DNA of 32,837 bases, from positions 1 to 32,837 of the forward strand of contig JAKSBI010000799.1 in assembly GCA_022361215.1 (NCBI GenBank). Direction: 5' to 3'. Both the position numbers and the translations under genes were made by a program. Origin of the DNA: Hyphomicrobiales bacterium (GTDB lineage: Bacteria > Pseudomonadota > Alphaproteobacteria > Rhizobiales > Methyloligellaceae). Shown in pieces: positions 23,291 to 31,460 of this stretch (positions are counted from its first letter, which is position 1; each line of letters opens with the position of its first letter). A model generated the notes under the pieces. The model was not told where the DNA came from and did not search any database. It saw nothing but the letters and a program-made list of their open reading frames with translations.

Positions 23291-23365
23291 GCGGGCGTAG
23301 CTCAGGGGTAGAGCGCAACCTTGCCAAGGTTGAAGTCGTGAGTTCGAATCTCATCGCCCGCTCCA
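23291..23365 (+). tRNA. tRNA-Gly (anticodon GCC)
   Basis: A full cloverleaf can be drawn. The acceptor stem is GCGGGCG (23291-23297) with CGCCCGC (23355-23361). The anticodon stem CAACC/GGTTG surrounds loop TTGCCAA, with anticodon GCC at 23323-23325. The T-arm contains GTTCGAATC. A U discriminator (23362) and encoded CCA (23363-23365) follow. It reads GGC and GGU codons. No direct repeat of its 3' end was seen elsewhere, so there is no sign that an integrated element uses it. Confidence 0.97.
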
Positions 23366-23800
23366 ACTCTTTCCAGACAAGTCACGTGTCAATTCGAGGC
23401 CTTTCGCGGCCGCGATTTGACGCGTCGCCCCGCGCCCGTCAGTCCCACTTTCGCGCAGTGGTGTCCGGGATTTGAGTGCAGCCCGGACCCAACCATCGTC
23501 ATTGCCGGGCTTGACCCGGCAATCCATACCATTTGCCTCTCGATTTCGCTGAGGGGCCAGTGGAATGGATGCCCGGATCAAGTCCGGACATGACGAAAAT
23601 CGAGGGTGCGGTAGACCACCCGAACGACTGTCCGGGCGCAAAACTTCAGGCCGGAAACCAAGGCCGCAGTTGCCATGCAGACCGACCCGTCCCGAAAACC
23701 CCGGACCCGCTGCACGAAAGCGGGAGTTATGAAGGATGGTGCGGTGTGATCAAGATCGAGCAGACTGCCACCGCAATTCGGCCGTCGGCTGCGCACGTCG
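23366..23800. other. Gene-free stretch after tRNA-Gly
   Basis: About 435 bp separate the tRNA from the end of the ABC operon on the opposite strand. Open frames here have no recognisable product. The only structured content is the palindromic repeat at 23495-23598. Confidence 0.6.
23495..23598. repeat. Intergenic palindromic repeat of alphaproteobacterial type
   Basis: The left part reads CGTCATTGCCGGGCTTGACC and continues to CAATCCA. The right part starts with TGGATGCCCGGATCAAGTCC and ends ACATGACGA. The two halves are imperfect inverted repeats around about 40 bp, and each half contains a smaller palindrome (GCCGGGCTTGACCCGGC on the left). Sequences of this form are abundant between genes in many Rhizobiales and Rhodospirillales genomes. 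A single left-arm fragment occurs at 6628-6642. Confidence 0.75.
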
Positions 23801-25402
23801 TCAGTCGGGCGTCGCCTCGAGCTGACGGGACGCCGAGATCAGGGCGCTCGTGTAGGGATGTTCCGGCGCGCGGACGATCCGGTCGGCGGGGCCCGTCTCG
23901 AGCAGGTTTCCCGCTCTCATGACGGCGACGGAGCTTGCGACGAAGCGGACCACCGCCAAGTCGTGGCTGATGAACAGGACCGCGAGGCCGCGGCGCGCCA
24001 TGAGGTCCTTCAGCAGATTCAGGATATGGGCCTGGACCGACACATCGAGCGCCGAGACGATCTCGTCGCAGATCAACACCTGCGGCTCGAGCGCCAGCGC
24101 GCGCGCAATCGCGACGCGCTGCCTTTGTCCGCCCGACAGCTCGCGCGGCAGGCGGTCGAGGAACTCCGGCCCCATCGCCACCTCTTTCAGCAGATCGCGA
24201 ACCCGCGCGTCCCGATCCGCGGGCGTGCCGATGCGGTGAAGGTCGAGCGCCTCGCGGACCAGGGTGGCGACGGTGTGGCGCGGGTTGAGCGAGCCGTAGC
24301 TGTCCTGGAAGATGTACTGCACCGTCTTGCGCTGCTCGGTCGTCGGCCCGGAGGCCGGGATGGGCTCGCCGTCGAGCCATATCCGGCCGCCGCCGATCGG
24401 CGCCAGGCCCACAACCGCCTTGGCGAGCGAGCTCTTGCCGCTCCCGCTCTCGCCGACGAGCCCCAGCGCCTCGCCCCTGCGCAGCGTGAGCGACACGCGG
24501 TCGACCGCGGTGACCGGCGCGGCGAAGATCGAGCGCGGCGGATAGCGGACGGTCAGATCGGCGATCTCGAGCAGCGGCGCCCCGATCTCCGGCTCCGGGA
24601 GCGCTGCGGGCGTGCCGTCGAGCGTCGCGAGGCGCGCGGGCGCTGCGGTCAATGTGGGGCGGCAGGCGAGGAGCGCTTTGGCATAGGCGGATTGCGGGCG
24701 ATGGAGAACCGCGTCCGTCGGCCCCTGCTCGACGACCTGCCCGGCGCGCATGACGACGATCCGATGCGCGAGCCGGGCCACCACGCCGAAATCGTGGCTG
24801 ATGAAGAGCATGGCCATACGCCGCCGTTCCTGCAAGGCCGCCAGCAGGCTCAGGATCTGGGCCTGAATCGTGACGTCGAGGGCGGTCGTCGGCTCGTCGG
24901 CGATCAGGAGCTCGGGATCGCCCGCCAGCGCCATGGCGATGCCGACGCGCTGCTGCTGGCCGCCCGAAAGCTCATGCGGATAGCGCTTGGCGATGCCGGG
25001 AACCCCCGCAAGCCCGACCTCTTCGAGACAGTCGTCCAGACGCTCCGGGTCCGGCAGGGCCTCGCGGATCTGGCGGCCGATCGACATGATCGGGTTCAAG
25101 CTCGCGGCGGGGTCCTGGAACACCACGCCGATGGTTCCGCCGCGGACCCGGCGCAGGGTGGCGGGATCGAGGGCAAGGACGTTCTCGTCGCCCAGGCGCA
25201 CGCTGCCGCGCATCTCGGCCAGCGCGTCCTCCGGGCCAAGGCGAGGGATGGACAGCGCCGTCATGGTCTTGCCGGAGCCGGACTCGCCGACGAGCGCGAC
25301 GGTCTCGGCCGGCGCGATATCCAATGCGACGTCGTTCACGGCGGCACGGTCCGCGCCGCGGAACCGGAGGGTCAGCCCCTCGATGGAGAGGAGCGCGGTC
25401 AT
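23801..25402 (-). CDS. Fused two-domain peptide ABC transporter ATPase (DppD-DppF type)
   Basis: This 533-residue protein contains two complete ABC ATPase domains in one chain. Domain 1 has Walker A GESGSGKT at 39-46, signature LSGGQQQRV near 142-151 and Walker B with ADEPTTALD near 166-175. Domain 2 has Walker A GESGSGKS near 315-322, signature LSGGQRQRV near 420-428 and CDEIVSALD near 443-451. Each domain has the oligopeptide-family C-terminal segment that contacts substrate-binding regions. In most importers these are separate DppD and DppF subunits, although fused versions are known (for example GsiA/YejF). It powers dipeptide or other small-solute uptake. The start overlaps the upstream permease stop by 4 bp. 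Confidence 0.95.
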   Translation of the reverse strand: MTALLSIEGLTLRFRGADRAAVNDVALDIAPAETVALVGESGSGKTMTALSIPRLGPEDALAEMRGSVRLGDENVLALDPATLRRVRGGTIGVVFQDPAASLNPIMSIGRQIREALPDPERLDDCLEEVGLAGVPGIAKRYPHELSGGQQQRVGIAMALAGDPELLIADEPTTALDVTIQAQILSLLAALQERRRMAMLFISHDFGVVARLAHRIVVMRAGQVVEQGPTDAVLHRPQSAYAKALLACRPTLTAAPARLATLDGTPAALPEPEIGAPLLEIADLTVRYPPRSIFAAPVTAVDRVSLTLRRGEALGLVGESGSGKSSLAKAVVGLAPIGGGRIWLDGEPIPASGPTTEQRKTVQYIFQDSYGSLNPRHTVATLVREALDLHRIGTPADRDARVRDLLKEVAMGPEFLDRLPRELSGGQRQRVAIARALALEPQVLICDEIVSALDVSVQAHILNLLKDLMARRGLAVLFISHDLAVVRFVASSVAVMRAGNLLETGPADRIVRAPEHPYTSALISASRQLEATPD

Positions 25403-26328
25403 CGCCGGCGCCTCAAGCGCGGATCGACCATGCGCTGCAAGGTGTCGGTCAGGAGGTTCGCGACCACCACCACCAGGCCCAGCCAGATCACCACCGCCTG
25501 AACCGTCGGATAGTCCCGGCCCTGCATGGCGCCGAGCGTCAGGGAGCCGATGCCGGGCAGGCCGAACACGACCTCGAGCGTGATCGTGCCCGAGAGCACG
25601 CCGGCAAAGACGATCCCCATCAGCGCCAGCGCCACCGCCAGCGCGTTCGGGACCATATGGACCAGGACGATCCGCATGTCGGAGAGGCCCTTGGCGCGGG
25701 CGGTCCGCACGAACTCGGAGCTGCGGAACTCCTTGAGATCCTCGTAGAACATCTTGGCCAGCGTTCCGGCGATGTCCATGCCCAGGATCATCGCCGGCAC
25801 CCAGATATTGCCGATTGCGGGAATCCAGCCGAGCCAGACCGCGAAGACGATCACCGCCGCGATCCCGATGGCGAAGGTCGGCATGGTGATCGACCAGATG
25901 GTGACGAAACCGACCAGGGCCGGGAACGGCGATCGCGGATAGAGGACGGCGAGGATGGGCAGGCCCAGGCCGAGGCTCAGCCCGAAGGCCATGCCGAGCG
26001 CGCCGAGCGCTATCGTCGGCGGCAGCGCCGTGACGATCAGATCCATCACCGGCACGGTGAACCGCGAGGAGATGCCGAAATCGCCCTGGAGCATCATGGC
26101 GCTCCAAATCTGGAACTGCTCGATCCAGGAGTAGCTCAGCCCAAGCTCCTCTCTGAGCTTGGATTGCTGCTGATAGGTCATGTCTCCCTGGAGGCCGAGC
26201 ACATCGACGACGTCGCCGGGCACGACGCGGATCAGGAAGAAGGACGCCACGACGATCCCGAGCGCGATGGCAAGCGCGCGTGCCACGTCGAGCGCGAAAC
26301 CGAGGGCTGCGGCCCGGCGTGCCGTCAT
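25399..26328 (-). CDS. Peptide ABC transporter permease, DppB type
   Basis: This 309-residue inner-membrane protein has six likely helices. The N-terminal helix ends in FFLIRVVPGD, the standard beginning of DppB/OppB subunits. The cytoplasmic coupling loop is TARAKGLSDMRIVLVHMVPNAL (near residues 215-236), the EAA motif that contacts the ATPase. LEVVFGLPGIGSL follows, another family hallmark. With the DppC-type subunit it forms the translocation channel. Its start overlaps the stop of the DppC-type gene by 4 bp, and its stop overlaps the ATPase start by 4 bp. The frame continues upstream within the neighbouring gene; the ATG at 26328 is clear from the overlap. Confidence 0.94.
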   Translation of the reverse strand: MTARRAAALGFALDVARALAIALGIVVASFFLIRVVPGDVVDVLGLQGDMTYQQQSKLREELGLSYSWIEQFQIWSAMMLQGDFGISSRFTVPVMDLIVTALPPTIALGALGMAFGLSLGLGLPILAVLYPRSPFPALVGFVTIWSITMPTFAIGIAAVIVFAVWLGWIPAIGNIWVPAMILGMDIAGTLAKMFYEDLKEFRSSEFVRTARAKGLSDMRIVLVHMVPNALAVALALMGIVFAGVLSGTITLEVVFGLPGIGSLTLGAMQGRDYPTVQAVVIWLGLVVVVANLLTDTLQRMVDPRLRRRR

Positions 26329-27215
26329 GCGGCGATCCTCCGCCGGCCGGGATCGAAGCGGCCGCGCAAGGCGTCCCCGACGATCGCAAGGCCGAATGTC
26401 AGGAGCGACAGGACGACGATGGGAAACAGGACCGTGTGCGGGGCCTCTTCCACATGGGGCACGGCGCTGGCGATCATGCGGCCCCAGGTCGGCACTTCCG
26501 GCGAGACGCCGAGGCCGAGGAAGCTCAGCACGGCTTCCGACACGATGCAGCGCGGCAGGATGATCGTGAACTGGGTGAGCAGCGCCCCGGCGATGTTCGG
26601 CGCGACATGGCGCAATGCGACGCGCGTGGGCCCCGCGCCCAGCACCTTGGCCGCCTGGGTGTAGGGCTTGGCCATCTCCAGCTCGTAGGTCGCCTTGGTG
26701 ATGCGCGCGAAATAGGGGGAGAAGCCGGCGCTGAGCGCGATGACCACCGAGGTCGCCCCGGGTTCCAGCGCGACGATCAGCGCGAGCGCGAACAGGACCC
26801 ACGGCAGCGCGCGGACCAGATCGACGAGCGCGAACACCACGAACTCGGCCCAGCGGCCGAGCGCAAGCGCGACCAGGGCGAGCCCGGCGCCGATCAGCAG
26901 CGCCAGGAACGCCGCGGCGGCCCCCACGCCGAGGGACAGGCGGGCGCCGAGCAGCAGGCGCGAATAGACGTCCTGGCCGGTATCGTCGGTGCCGAGCCAG
27001 TGGCTGGCGGACGGCGTCTCGTTGAGAGCGTAGCTGTAGGCCATCGGATCGTGGGTCATCAGCAGGGGGCCGACGACCGCGATCAGAGCGAACGCGCCCG
27101 TCAGGCCCAGGCCGGCCAGGGAGAGCCGGCTCCAGCCCTCGAGCGCAGGCCATCTGCGCCCGAGGCGAGAAGGGGCCGGTAGCCCCTTCCCGAGCTTGTC
27201 TTCAACGGCTGTCAC
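26325..27215 (-). CDS. Peptide ABC transporter permease, DppC type
   Basis: This 296-residue permease carries the DppC signature blocks. HWLGTDDTGQDVYSRLLLGARLSL (about residues 70-93) is the standard periplasmic-to-membrane motif. The EAA loop is AAKVLGAGPTRVALRHVAPN, and AVLSFLGLGVSPEVPTWGRMI is the family's conserved region near residue 230. Six helices are expected. I start it at the GTG at 27215, which overlaps the stop of the substrate-binding-protein gene by 4 bp (GTGA); a longer frame to 27557 would overlap the binding-protein gene by about 340 bp and is rejected. Confidence 0.93.
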   Translation of the reverse strand: MTAVEDKLGKGLPAPSRLGRRWPALEGWSRLSLAGLGLTGAFALIAVVGPLLMTHDPMAYSYALNETPSASHWLGTDDTGQDVYSRLLLGARLSLGVGAAAAFLALLIGAGLALVALALGRWAEFVVFALVDLVRALPWVLFALALIVALEPGATSVVIALSAGFSPYFARITKATYELEMAKPYTQAAKVLGAGPTRVALRHVAPNIAGALLTQFTIILPRCIVSEAVLSFLGLGVSPEVPTWGRMIASAVPHVEEAPHTVLFPIVVLSLLTFGLAIVGDALRGRFDPGRRRIAA

Positions 27216-28726
27216 CGTCGCTCGATCCAGGCGAACGCGACGCCGCCATCGACCCGGTGGGCCGACGTGTTGAAGCCGATGGTGAAGTCCTTCAGCTCGG
27301 TGCGGATGCCGTAGGCCGCCGGGGCGTGGCCGATCACCACCGTATAGTAGTTGTCCATGACCCGCTGCCACGCCGCGCGATAGGCGCGCCGGCGCGCCTC
27401 GGCATCGGTGGTCGAGATGGCCTTGCGGACGAGCGCATCGTATTCGGGGTCTTGCACACCGCCCCAGAGATGCGGGTTCGGGCCGTCCGACATCATGCGC
27501 ACGAAGCGCAGGAAGATGTCGTTGCGCGGACCGGAGCGGCCGGGAAAGAGATCCCATTCGTACTCCGACAGGGCCTTCTGGTAGCCCAGATCGTCATAGG
27601 ACTTGTGCTCGACCTTGAAGCCCAGCATCCGGATCATCTGCAGCGTCGGCGGCGCGTATTTGGAGTTCTGATGGCTGATGACGCGGACCGTGTGGTCGGC
27701 GGCCTTCACGCCTTCCTCGGCCAGGATCGCCTTGGCGCGCTCGAAATCGACCGCGGCGTGCCTGTCGTCCGCGCCGAGCTCGGCGTCGTAGTAGAAGTTG
27801 CCCTTCACCACCATCTGATTGGTCTTGATGCCGTAATCGTCGGCCGCGATCTTCAGCAGCGCACGCTTGTCCATGGCATGGGCGATCGCCTGGCGAACGC
27901 GGACATTGTCGAAGGGCGGCTTGGGCTTGCGCGTGTTGAAGGACCAGAAGCTCCAGCCGGTGTCGCCGCGGAACGCCACATCGGCGCCCGCGTCCTTCTT
28001 GACCGCCTTCACCTTTTTCAAGGGAATCGCGGCGGCGTGATAGTCGCCGGCGCGCAGGCCGAGCGAGCGATCCGCGACTTCGCGCAGATCGAACTCGATC
28101 GCATCGACATAGGGCTTTCCCTCCATCCAATAGCCGTCGAACTTCGGGCCCTTCAGGGTGAGCTGCGGCACCCATTCGCCGAACACGAACGGGCCGGTCC
28201 CGATCGGCTTGGTGATGGTCTTGTCCCAGCCCTCGGACTCCGGTGCCAGGATCCAGGCCTCGGCGATCAGGTTGAGGAAGGGCGCGAATGGAGCCGTCAG
28301 CTTGACCACGAATGTGTGTGCGTCCGGGGTCGAGAACCCTTCGACCTGCTTCATGGCCGTGGTCAGCCAGCCGCGCGAGACCTTGTCGCGGATGCGCTCG
28401 AAATTCGCCATCACATCGGCCGCCGTCATCTCGCGGCCATTGTGGAACTTCACGCCCCGGCGGATCTTGAACGTGTAGGTCAGGCCGTCGTCCGAGACCT
28501 GCCAGCTTTCGGCCAGGAACGGTTTCGGCTGGCCGTCCTTCGACAGCGAGGTCAGGGTTTCCGCGAAGGGATGCGGGATCGAGATCGTGCCGGTGTGGCG
28601 GTGGAAGTCGCTGGTGTCCAATGTCCCCCAGCCGAGTTTCAAGGTGCCGCCATAGCGGGCGGTGTCGGCGGCCAGCGCCGAGCTGGTCAGCCCGAAGGCC
28701 AATGCGACAACCCAAACAAGCCTCAT
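27212..28726 (-). CDS. Periplasmic peptide-binding protein of ABC importer (SBP_bac_5)
   Basis: This 504-residue protein starts with a signal peptide (hydrophobic residues about 3-17, cleavage after SSALAA). It continues as a cluster C substrate-binding protein: PFLAESWQVSDDGLTYTFKIRRGVKFHNG (about residues 68-97) is the usual signature, and RVRQAIAHAMDKRAL and NPHLWGGVQDPEYDALV are other family blocks. It captures a di- or oligopeptide or a related solute for the two permeases and the fused ATPase encoded downstream. The ligand cannot be told from sequence. GGAG lies 8-11 nt before the ATG. It is first in the operon and divergent from the LysR-type regulator. Confidence 0.95.
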   Translation of the reverse strand: MRLVWVVALAFGLTSSALAADTARYGGTLKLGWGTLDTSDFHRHTGTISIPHPFAETLTSLSKDGQPKPFLAESWQVSDDGLTYTFKIRRGVKFHNGREMTAADVMANFERIRDKVSRGWLTTAMKQVEGFSTPDAHTFVVKLTAPFAPFLNLIAEAWILAPESEGWDKTITKPIGTGPFVFGEWVPQLTLKGPKFDGYWMEGKPYVDAIEFDLREVADRSLGLRAGDYHAAAIPLKKVKAVKKDAGADVAFRGDTGWSFWSFNTRKPKPPFDNVRVRQAIAHAMDKRALLKIAADDYGIKTNQMVVKGNFYYDAELGADDRHAAVDFERAKAILAEEGVKAADHTVRVISHQNSKYAPPTLQMIRMLGFKVEHKSYDDLGYQKALSEYEWDLFPGRSGPRNDIFLRFVRMMSDGPNPHLWGGVQDPEYDALVRKAISTTDAEARRRAYRAAWQRVMDNYYTVVIGHAPAAYGIRTELKDFTIGFNTSAHRVDGGVAFAWIERR

Positions 28727-29131
28727 CGTCGTCTCCTTTCTTGGTCGCCTCGCGATCGAGGCAGGGTCAGTCCGTCAACGCCGCCACGGGACAAGCCGCG
28801 ACGGCGCAAGGTCGCCGGTGCGATATCGATCGGATGCAAGCGCCACGGTTCTGCAAGATGACGATCTCGCCCCGCAAAAGACGCTGCTCAACCTTCCGCT
28901 CGACCGGTACATCGGCACGAACACAAGCTTGGAATGCCAATAAGTTAGATAAATATATCTGTCATGGCCGAATGCTGTCCCTCAACGTTTGATGAATATT
29001 TATTGTCATCCAATTGTCATCAAGTGTTCATCGAAAATTCACAGCCCATTTCTGTTGTTGGTGATCTATCAGCGGTGTGAAAAGCGATCAAGCGACTTTT
29101 CTTTACATGCGATGTGAGCTAAATTCACAGT
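28727..29131. promoter_or_regulatory. Divergent regulatory region between importer operon and LysR gene
   Basis: About 405 bp without a gene. The left half is GC-rich; from 28930 to 29130 the sequence is AT-rich. ATTGTCATC occurs at 29002-29010 and again at 29013-29021, an 11-bp period, one turn of the helix. GATGAA (28991-28996) and TTCATC (29027-29032) flank the pair as an inverted repeat. Such an array is a plausible binding site for the LysR-type regulator. No strong -35/-10 pair was identified for either gene. Confidence 0.45.
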
Positions 29132-30094
29132 ATGAATAGTGGCCTCCCACCCCTGAGGGCGCTGCGTGCCTTCGAGGCCGTGGTCCGTTGCGGCAGCATC
29201 ACCGCCGCCGCCGCGGATCTCGGCGTCACCCACGGCGCGGTCAGCAAGCAGGTGGCGCAGCTCGAGGACTGGTTCGGGCGCCGCCTCTTCCGGCGCATGG
29301 CCACGGGCGTCCGCCCGACACCGGAGACCCGCGCCTTCGCGGAGCAGGTCGGCGAGGCGTTCCATCGTATGCGGCGCGCCAGCGAGGCTTTGGCGAACGT
29401 GCAGTGCGACGACCGGGAGCTTCTCGTGCTGGCGCCCGCCACCTTCGCCATGCAGTGGCTGGTCCCGAGGCTTTCCGGCTTCGGCAATCCACAGAGCGAC
29501 GCGCCGATCCGCGTGCAGACCAGCCAGACCACGGACGACTGGGAGGCGTTCACCTTCGACGTGGCGATCCGCAGGGGCTTCGCGCCGGTCAGGGGCTATC
29601 GGACGATTCCCTTTCTGCGGGAGTCACTGACCCTGCTGGCGCCGCCGGCCATGGAACGCGATCTGAAGGCGGGCGGGCCGGACGGCCTGGCCGGCCTCAC
29701 GCTGCTCTCCGCCGATACGCGCCCGCATGAGCTGGAGCGCTGGCTGGAGGCTGCGGGGCTGGTGCCGACCGGCCGCGACCGGCGGCAGCGCTTCGGGCAT
29801 TTTCATATCATGCTGCAGGCTGTGCTGAACGGCCTCGGCCCGGCGGTGGGGCCCTTGCCCGTGCTGGCCGGCGAGGTCATGGCGGGCAGGCTCGCCGTTC
29901 CCTTCCCCGAGATCGCCATTCCGGGCGTGACCTATTCCGCCGTCGTGCCCGAGGCGAGCGAGACGAGACGCGACGTCCGGGCGTTCGTGCAATGGATCGA
30001 GCGCGAGAGCAAAGCGAGCGAGACGACGTTCGACGCCTTCTGCGACGAGCGCCAGATGTCCCTGAGCCGCCGCCCGCTCGCGTCGCTTGTCTAG
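29132..30094 (+). CDS. LysR-type transcriptional regulator (GcvA-like)
   Basis: This 320-residue protein has a winged helix-turn-helix at residues about 8-65 (LRALRAFEAVVRCGSITAAAADLGVTHGAVSKQ), with the GcvA-like PPLRALRAFEA beginning and VTHGAVSKQVAQLED recognition helix. A type 2 periplasmic-binding-protein-like effector domain follows (about 92-295), including LAPATFAMQWLVPRL and the DVAIRRG core motif. It most likely controls the divergently transcribed peptide-type importer; an effector has not been identified. Its stop overlaps that of the glycerate-kinase gene on the opposite strand by a few bases. Confidence 0.93.
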   Translation: MNSGLPPLRALRAFEAVVRCGSITAAAADLGVTHGAVSKQVAQLEDWFGRRLFRRMATGVRPTPETRAFAEQVGEAFHRMRRASEALANVQCDDRELLVLAPATFAMQWLVPRLSGFGNPQSDAPIRVQTSQTTDDWEAFTFDVAIRRGFAPVRGYRTIPFLRESLTLLAPPAMERDLKAGGPDGLAGLTLLSADTRPHELERWLEAAGLVPTGRDRRQRFGHFHIMLQAVLNGLGPAVGPLPVLAGEVMAGRLAVPFPEIAIPGVTYSAVVPEASETRRDVRAFVQWIERESKASETTFDAFCDERQMSLSRRPLASLV

Positions 30095-31329
30095 CGCAGG
30101 GCAGTCTGCATCGCCATGTTGCGGGCGAACGGACCGGGATGCGCTTCAGGTGCCGACATCCGCACCGCCGCCCGGCGCGGCATCTTCAGCCCGACCAGGA
30201 TCATGCGCACGGCGTCCTCCGCCGCCCGGCGCAGGAACTTCTCTCCCTTCTCGATGGCCTCGTCGAGGCTGCAGGGGCGCTTGATGATGCAGGCGAAGGC
30301 GTCGATGCCCGAGGCGAAGGTGTCCGTGACGCCCTTGCCGATGGTGCCGGCCAGCGCGATGGTCGGGACGCCCGCCTCGCGCGCCCGGCGCGCCACCTCG
30401 CAGGGCACCTTGCCGTGGGGCGACTGGCCGTCGAGCGCGCCTTCCGCGGTGATCAGGAGGTCGGCCGCGCCGAGCGCATCGTCGAAGGCCAGATACTGCA
30501 TGACGATGTCGAAGCGCGGATGCAGCGTCGCGCCCGTGAAGGCGACGAGCCCGGTGCCGAGCCCGCCCGAGGCGCCCGAGCCCGGCGCATGGCCGATATC
30601 GAGGCCGAAGGTCTCCGAGATACGGGCGGCATAGGTTTCGAGCCCGGCCTCCAGCGCCTCCACCTGCTCCGGCGTCGCGCCCTTCTGGGGGCCGAACACC
30701 CTGGCGACGCCGCGGGGTCCTAAGAGCACGTTGCTCCAGTTCACCGCCACGTCGATCCGGACCTGCTTCAGCCGCTTGTCGAGACCCGACGTGTCGATGC
30801 GTGCCAGCCGGGCGAGCGCGCCGCCGCCGAAGCCGATCTCGCGCCCCTCGGCGTCGAGCAGCCTGGCGCCCAGCGCCTGGGCCATGCCGGCGCCGCCGTC
30901 GTTGATGCCGCTGTCGCCGCAGCCCAGGAGGATCCGCTCGGCCCCGGCGTCGAGGGCGGCGCGGATCAGCTCGCCGACGCCAGTGCTCGTGGTCCGGGTC
31001 GGGTCGCGCGCGTCGCGAGGCACGAGGCTGAGCCCGGCGGCGGCGGCCATCTCGATCACGGCGGTGCGCGATTCCGCGCCGCCCAGGAAGCCGAAGAAAG
31101 ACTCGACGGTGCGGCCGACCGGGCCGGTGACGCGCACGGGCCGCATCTCCCCGCCCGTGGCCTTCACCAGCGCCTTGGTGAAGCCTTCGCCGCCGTCGAC
31201 CATGGGCGCCAGCAGCACGCGCGCCTCGGGGATGGCCCGGCGCACGCCCGCGGCGATGGCGTCGGCGGCCTGCTCCGCGTCCATGGATTCCTTGAAACCG
31301 GAGGGTGCGACAAGAACGGTCAGGGTCAT
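30091..31329 (-). CDS. Glycerate kinase, GarK/GlxK type
   Basis: This 412-residue protein belongs to the GK-I (GarK/GlxK) glycerate kinase family. VLVAPSGFKESMDAEQAADAIAAG at the N-terminus, MVDGGEGFTKALV near residues 43-55, the LLGCGDSGINDGGAGMAQALGA block near 150-175, the GASGGLGTGL motif and DLLITAEGALDGQS are family landmarks. It phosphorylates glycerate with ATP in glyoxylate or glycolate use. Usual length is about 380, and the extra C-terminal tail (about 25 residues with PGPFARNMAMQ) is unusual but without a known function. GGGAG lies about 12 nt before the ATG. A transporter of the SLC13 type lies upstream behind its own terminator, and the two may still belong to one physiological unit. 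Confidence 0.9.
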   Translation of the reverse strand: MTLTVLVAPSGFKESMDAEQAADAIAAGVRRAIPEARVLLAPMVDGGEGFTKALVKATGGEMRPVRVTGPVGRTVESFFGFLGGAESRTAVIEMAAAAGLSLVPRDARDPTRTTSTGVGELIRAALDAGAERILLGCGDSGINDGGAGMAQALGARLLDAEGREIGFGGGALARLARIDTSGLDKRLKQVRIDVAVNWSNVLLGPRGVARVFGPQKGATPEQVEALEAGLETYAARISETFGLDIGHAPGSGASGGLGTGLVAFTGATLHPRFDIVMQYLAFDDALGAADLLITAEGALDGQSPHGKVPCEVARRAREAGVPTIALAGTIGKGVTDTFASGIDAFACIIKRPCSLDEAIEKGEKFLRRAAEDAVRMILVGLKMPRRAAVRMSAPEAHPGPFARNMAMQTALR

Positions 31330-31406
31330 GGCTGTGATCTCCCGCTTACGCTTAGGAACTCGGTAACCACAACGGCCGGCCTCCCGCCCTTATTCCGCCC
31401 GGCACG

Positions 31407-31441
31407 AAAAAGGCGCGCCACGGCCGCAGCCGGGGCGCGCC
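31407..31441 (-). terminator. Intrinsic terminator of the SLC13-type transporter gene
   Basis: The 8-bp palindromic arms GGCGCGCC (31434-31441 and 31412-31419) enclose a 14-nt GC-rich loop and are followed on the minus strand by a five-T run (31407-31411). It sits 20 bp after the transporter stop and about 78 bp before the glycerate-kinase start, so the two genes are probably transcribed separately. Confidence 0.85.
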
Positions 31442-31460
31442 AGGGGGGAGGGTCGTCAGC

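Noticed and set aside
23291-23365. tRNA-Gly as an integration site for a genomic island
   Set aside because: No integrase and no second copy of the tRNA 3' end was seen in the window.
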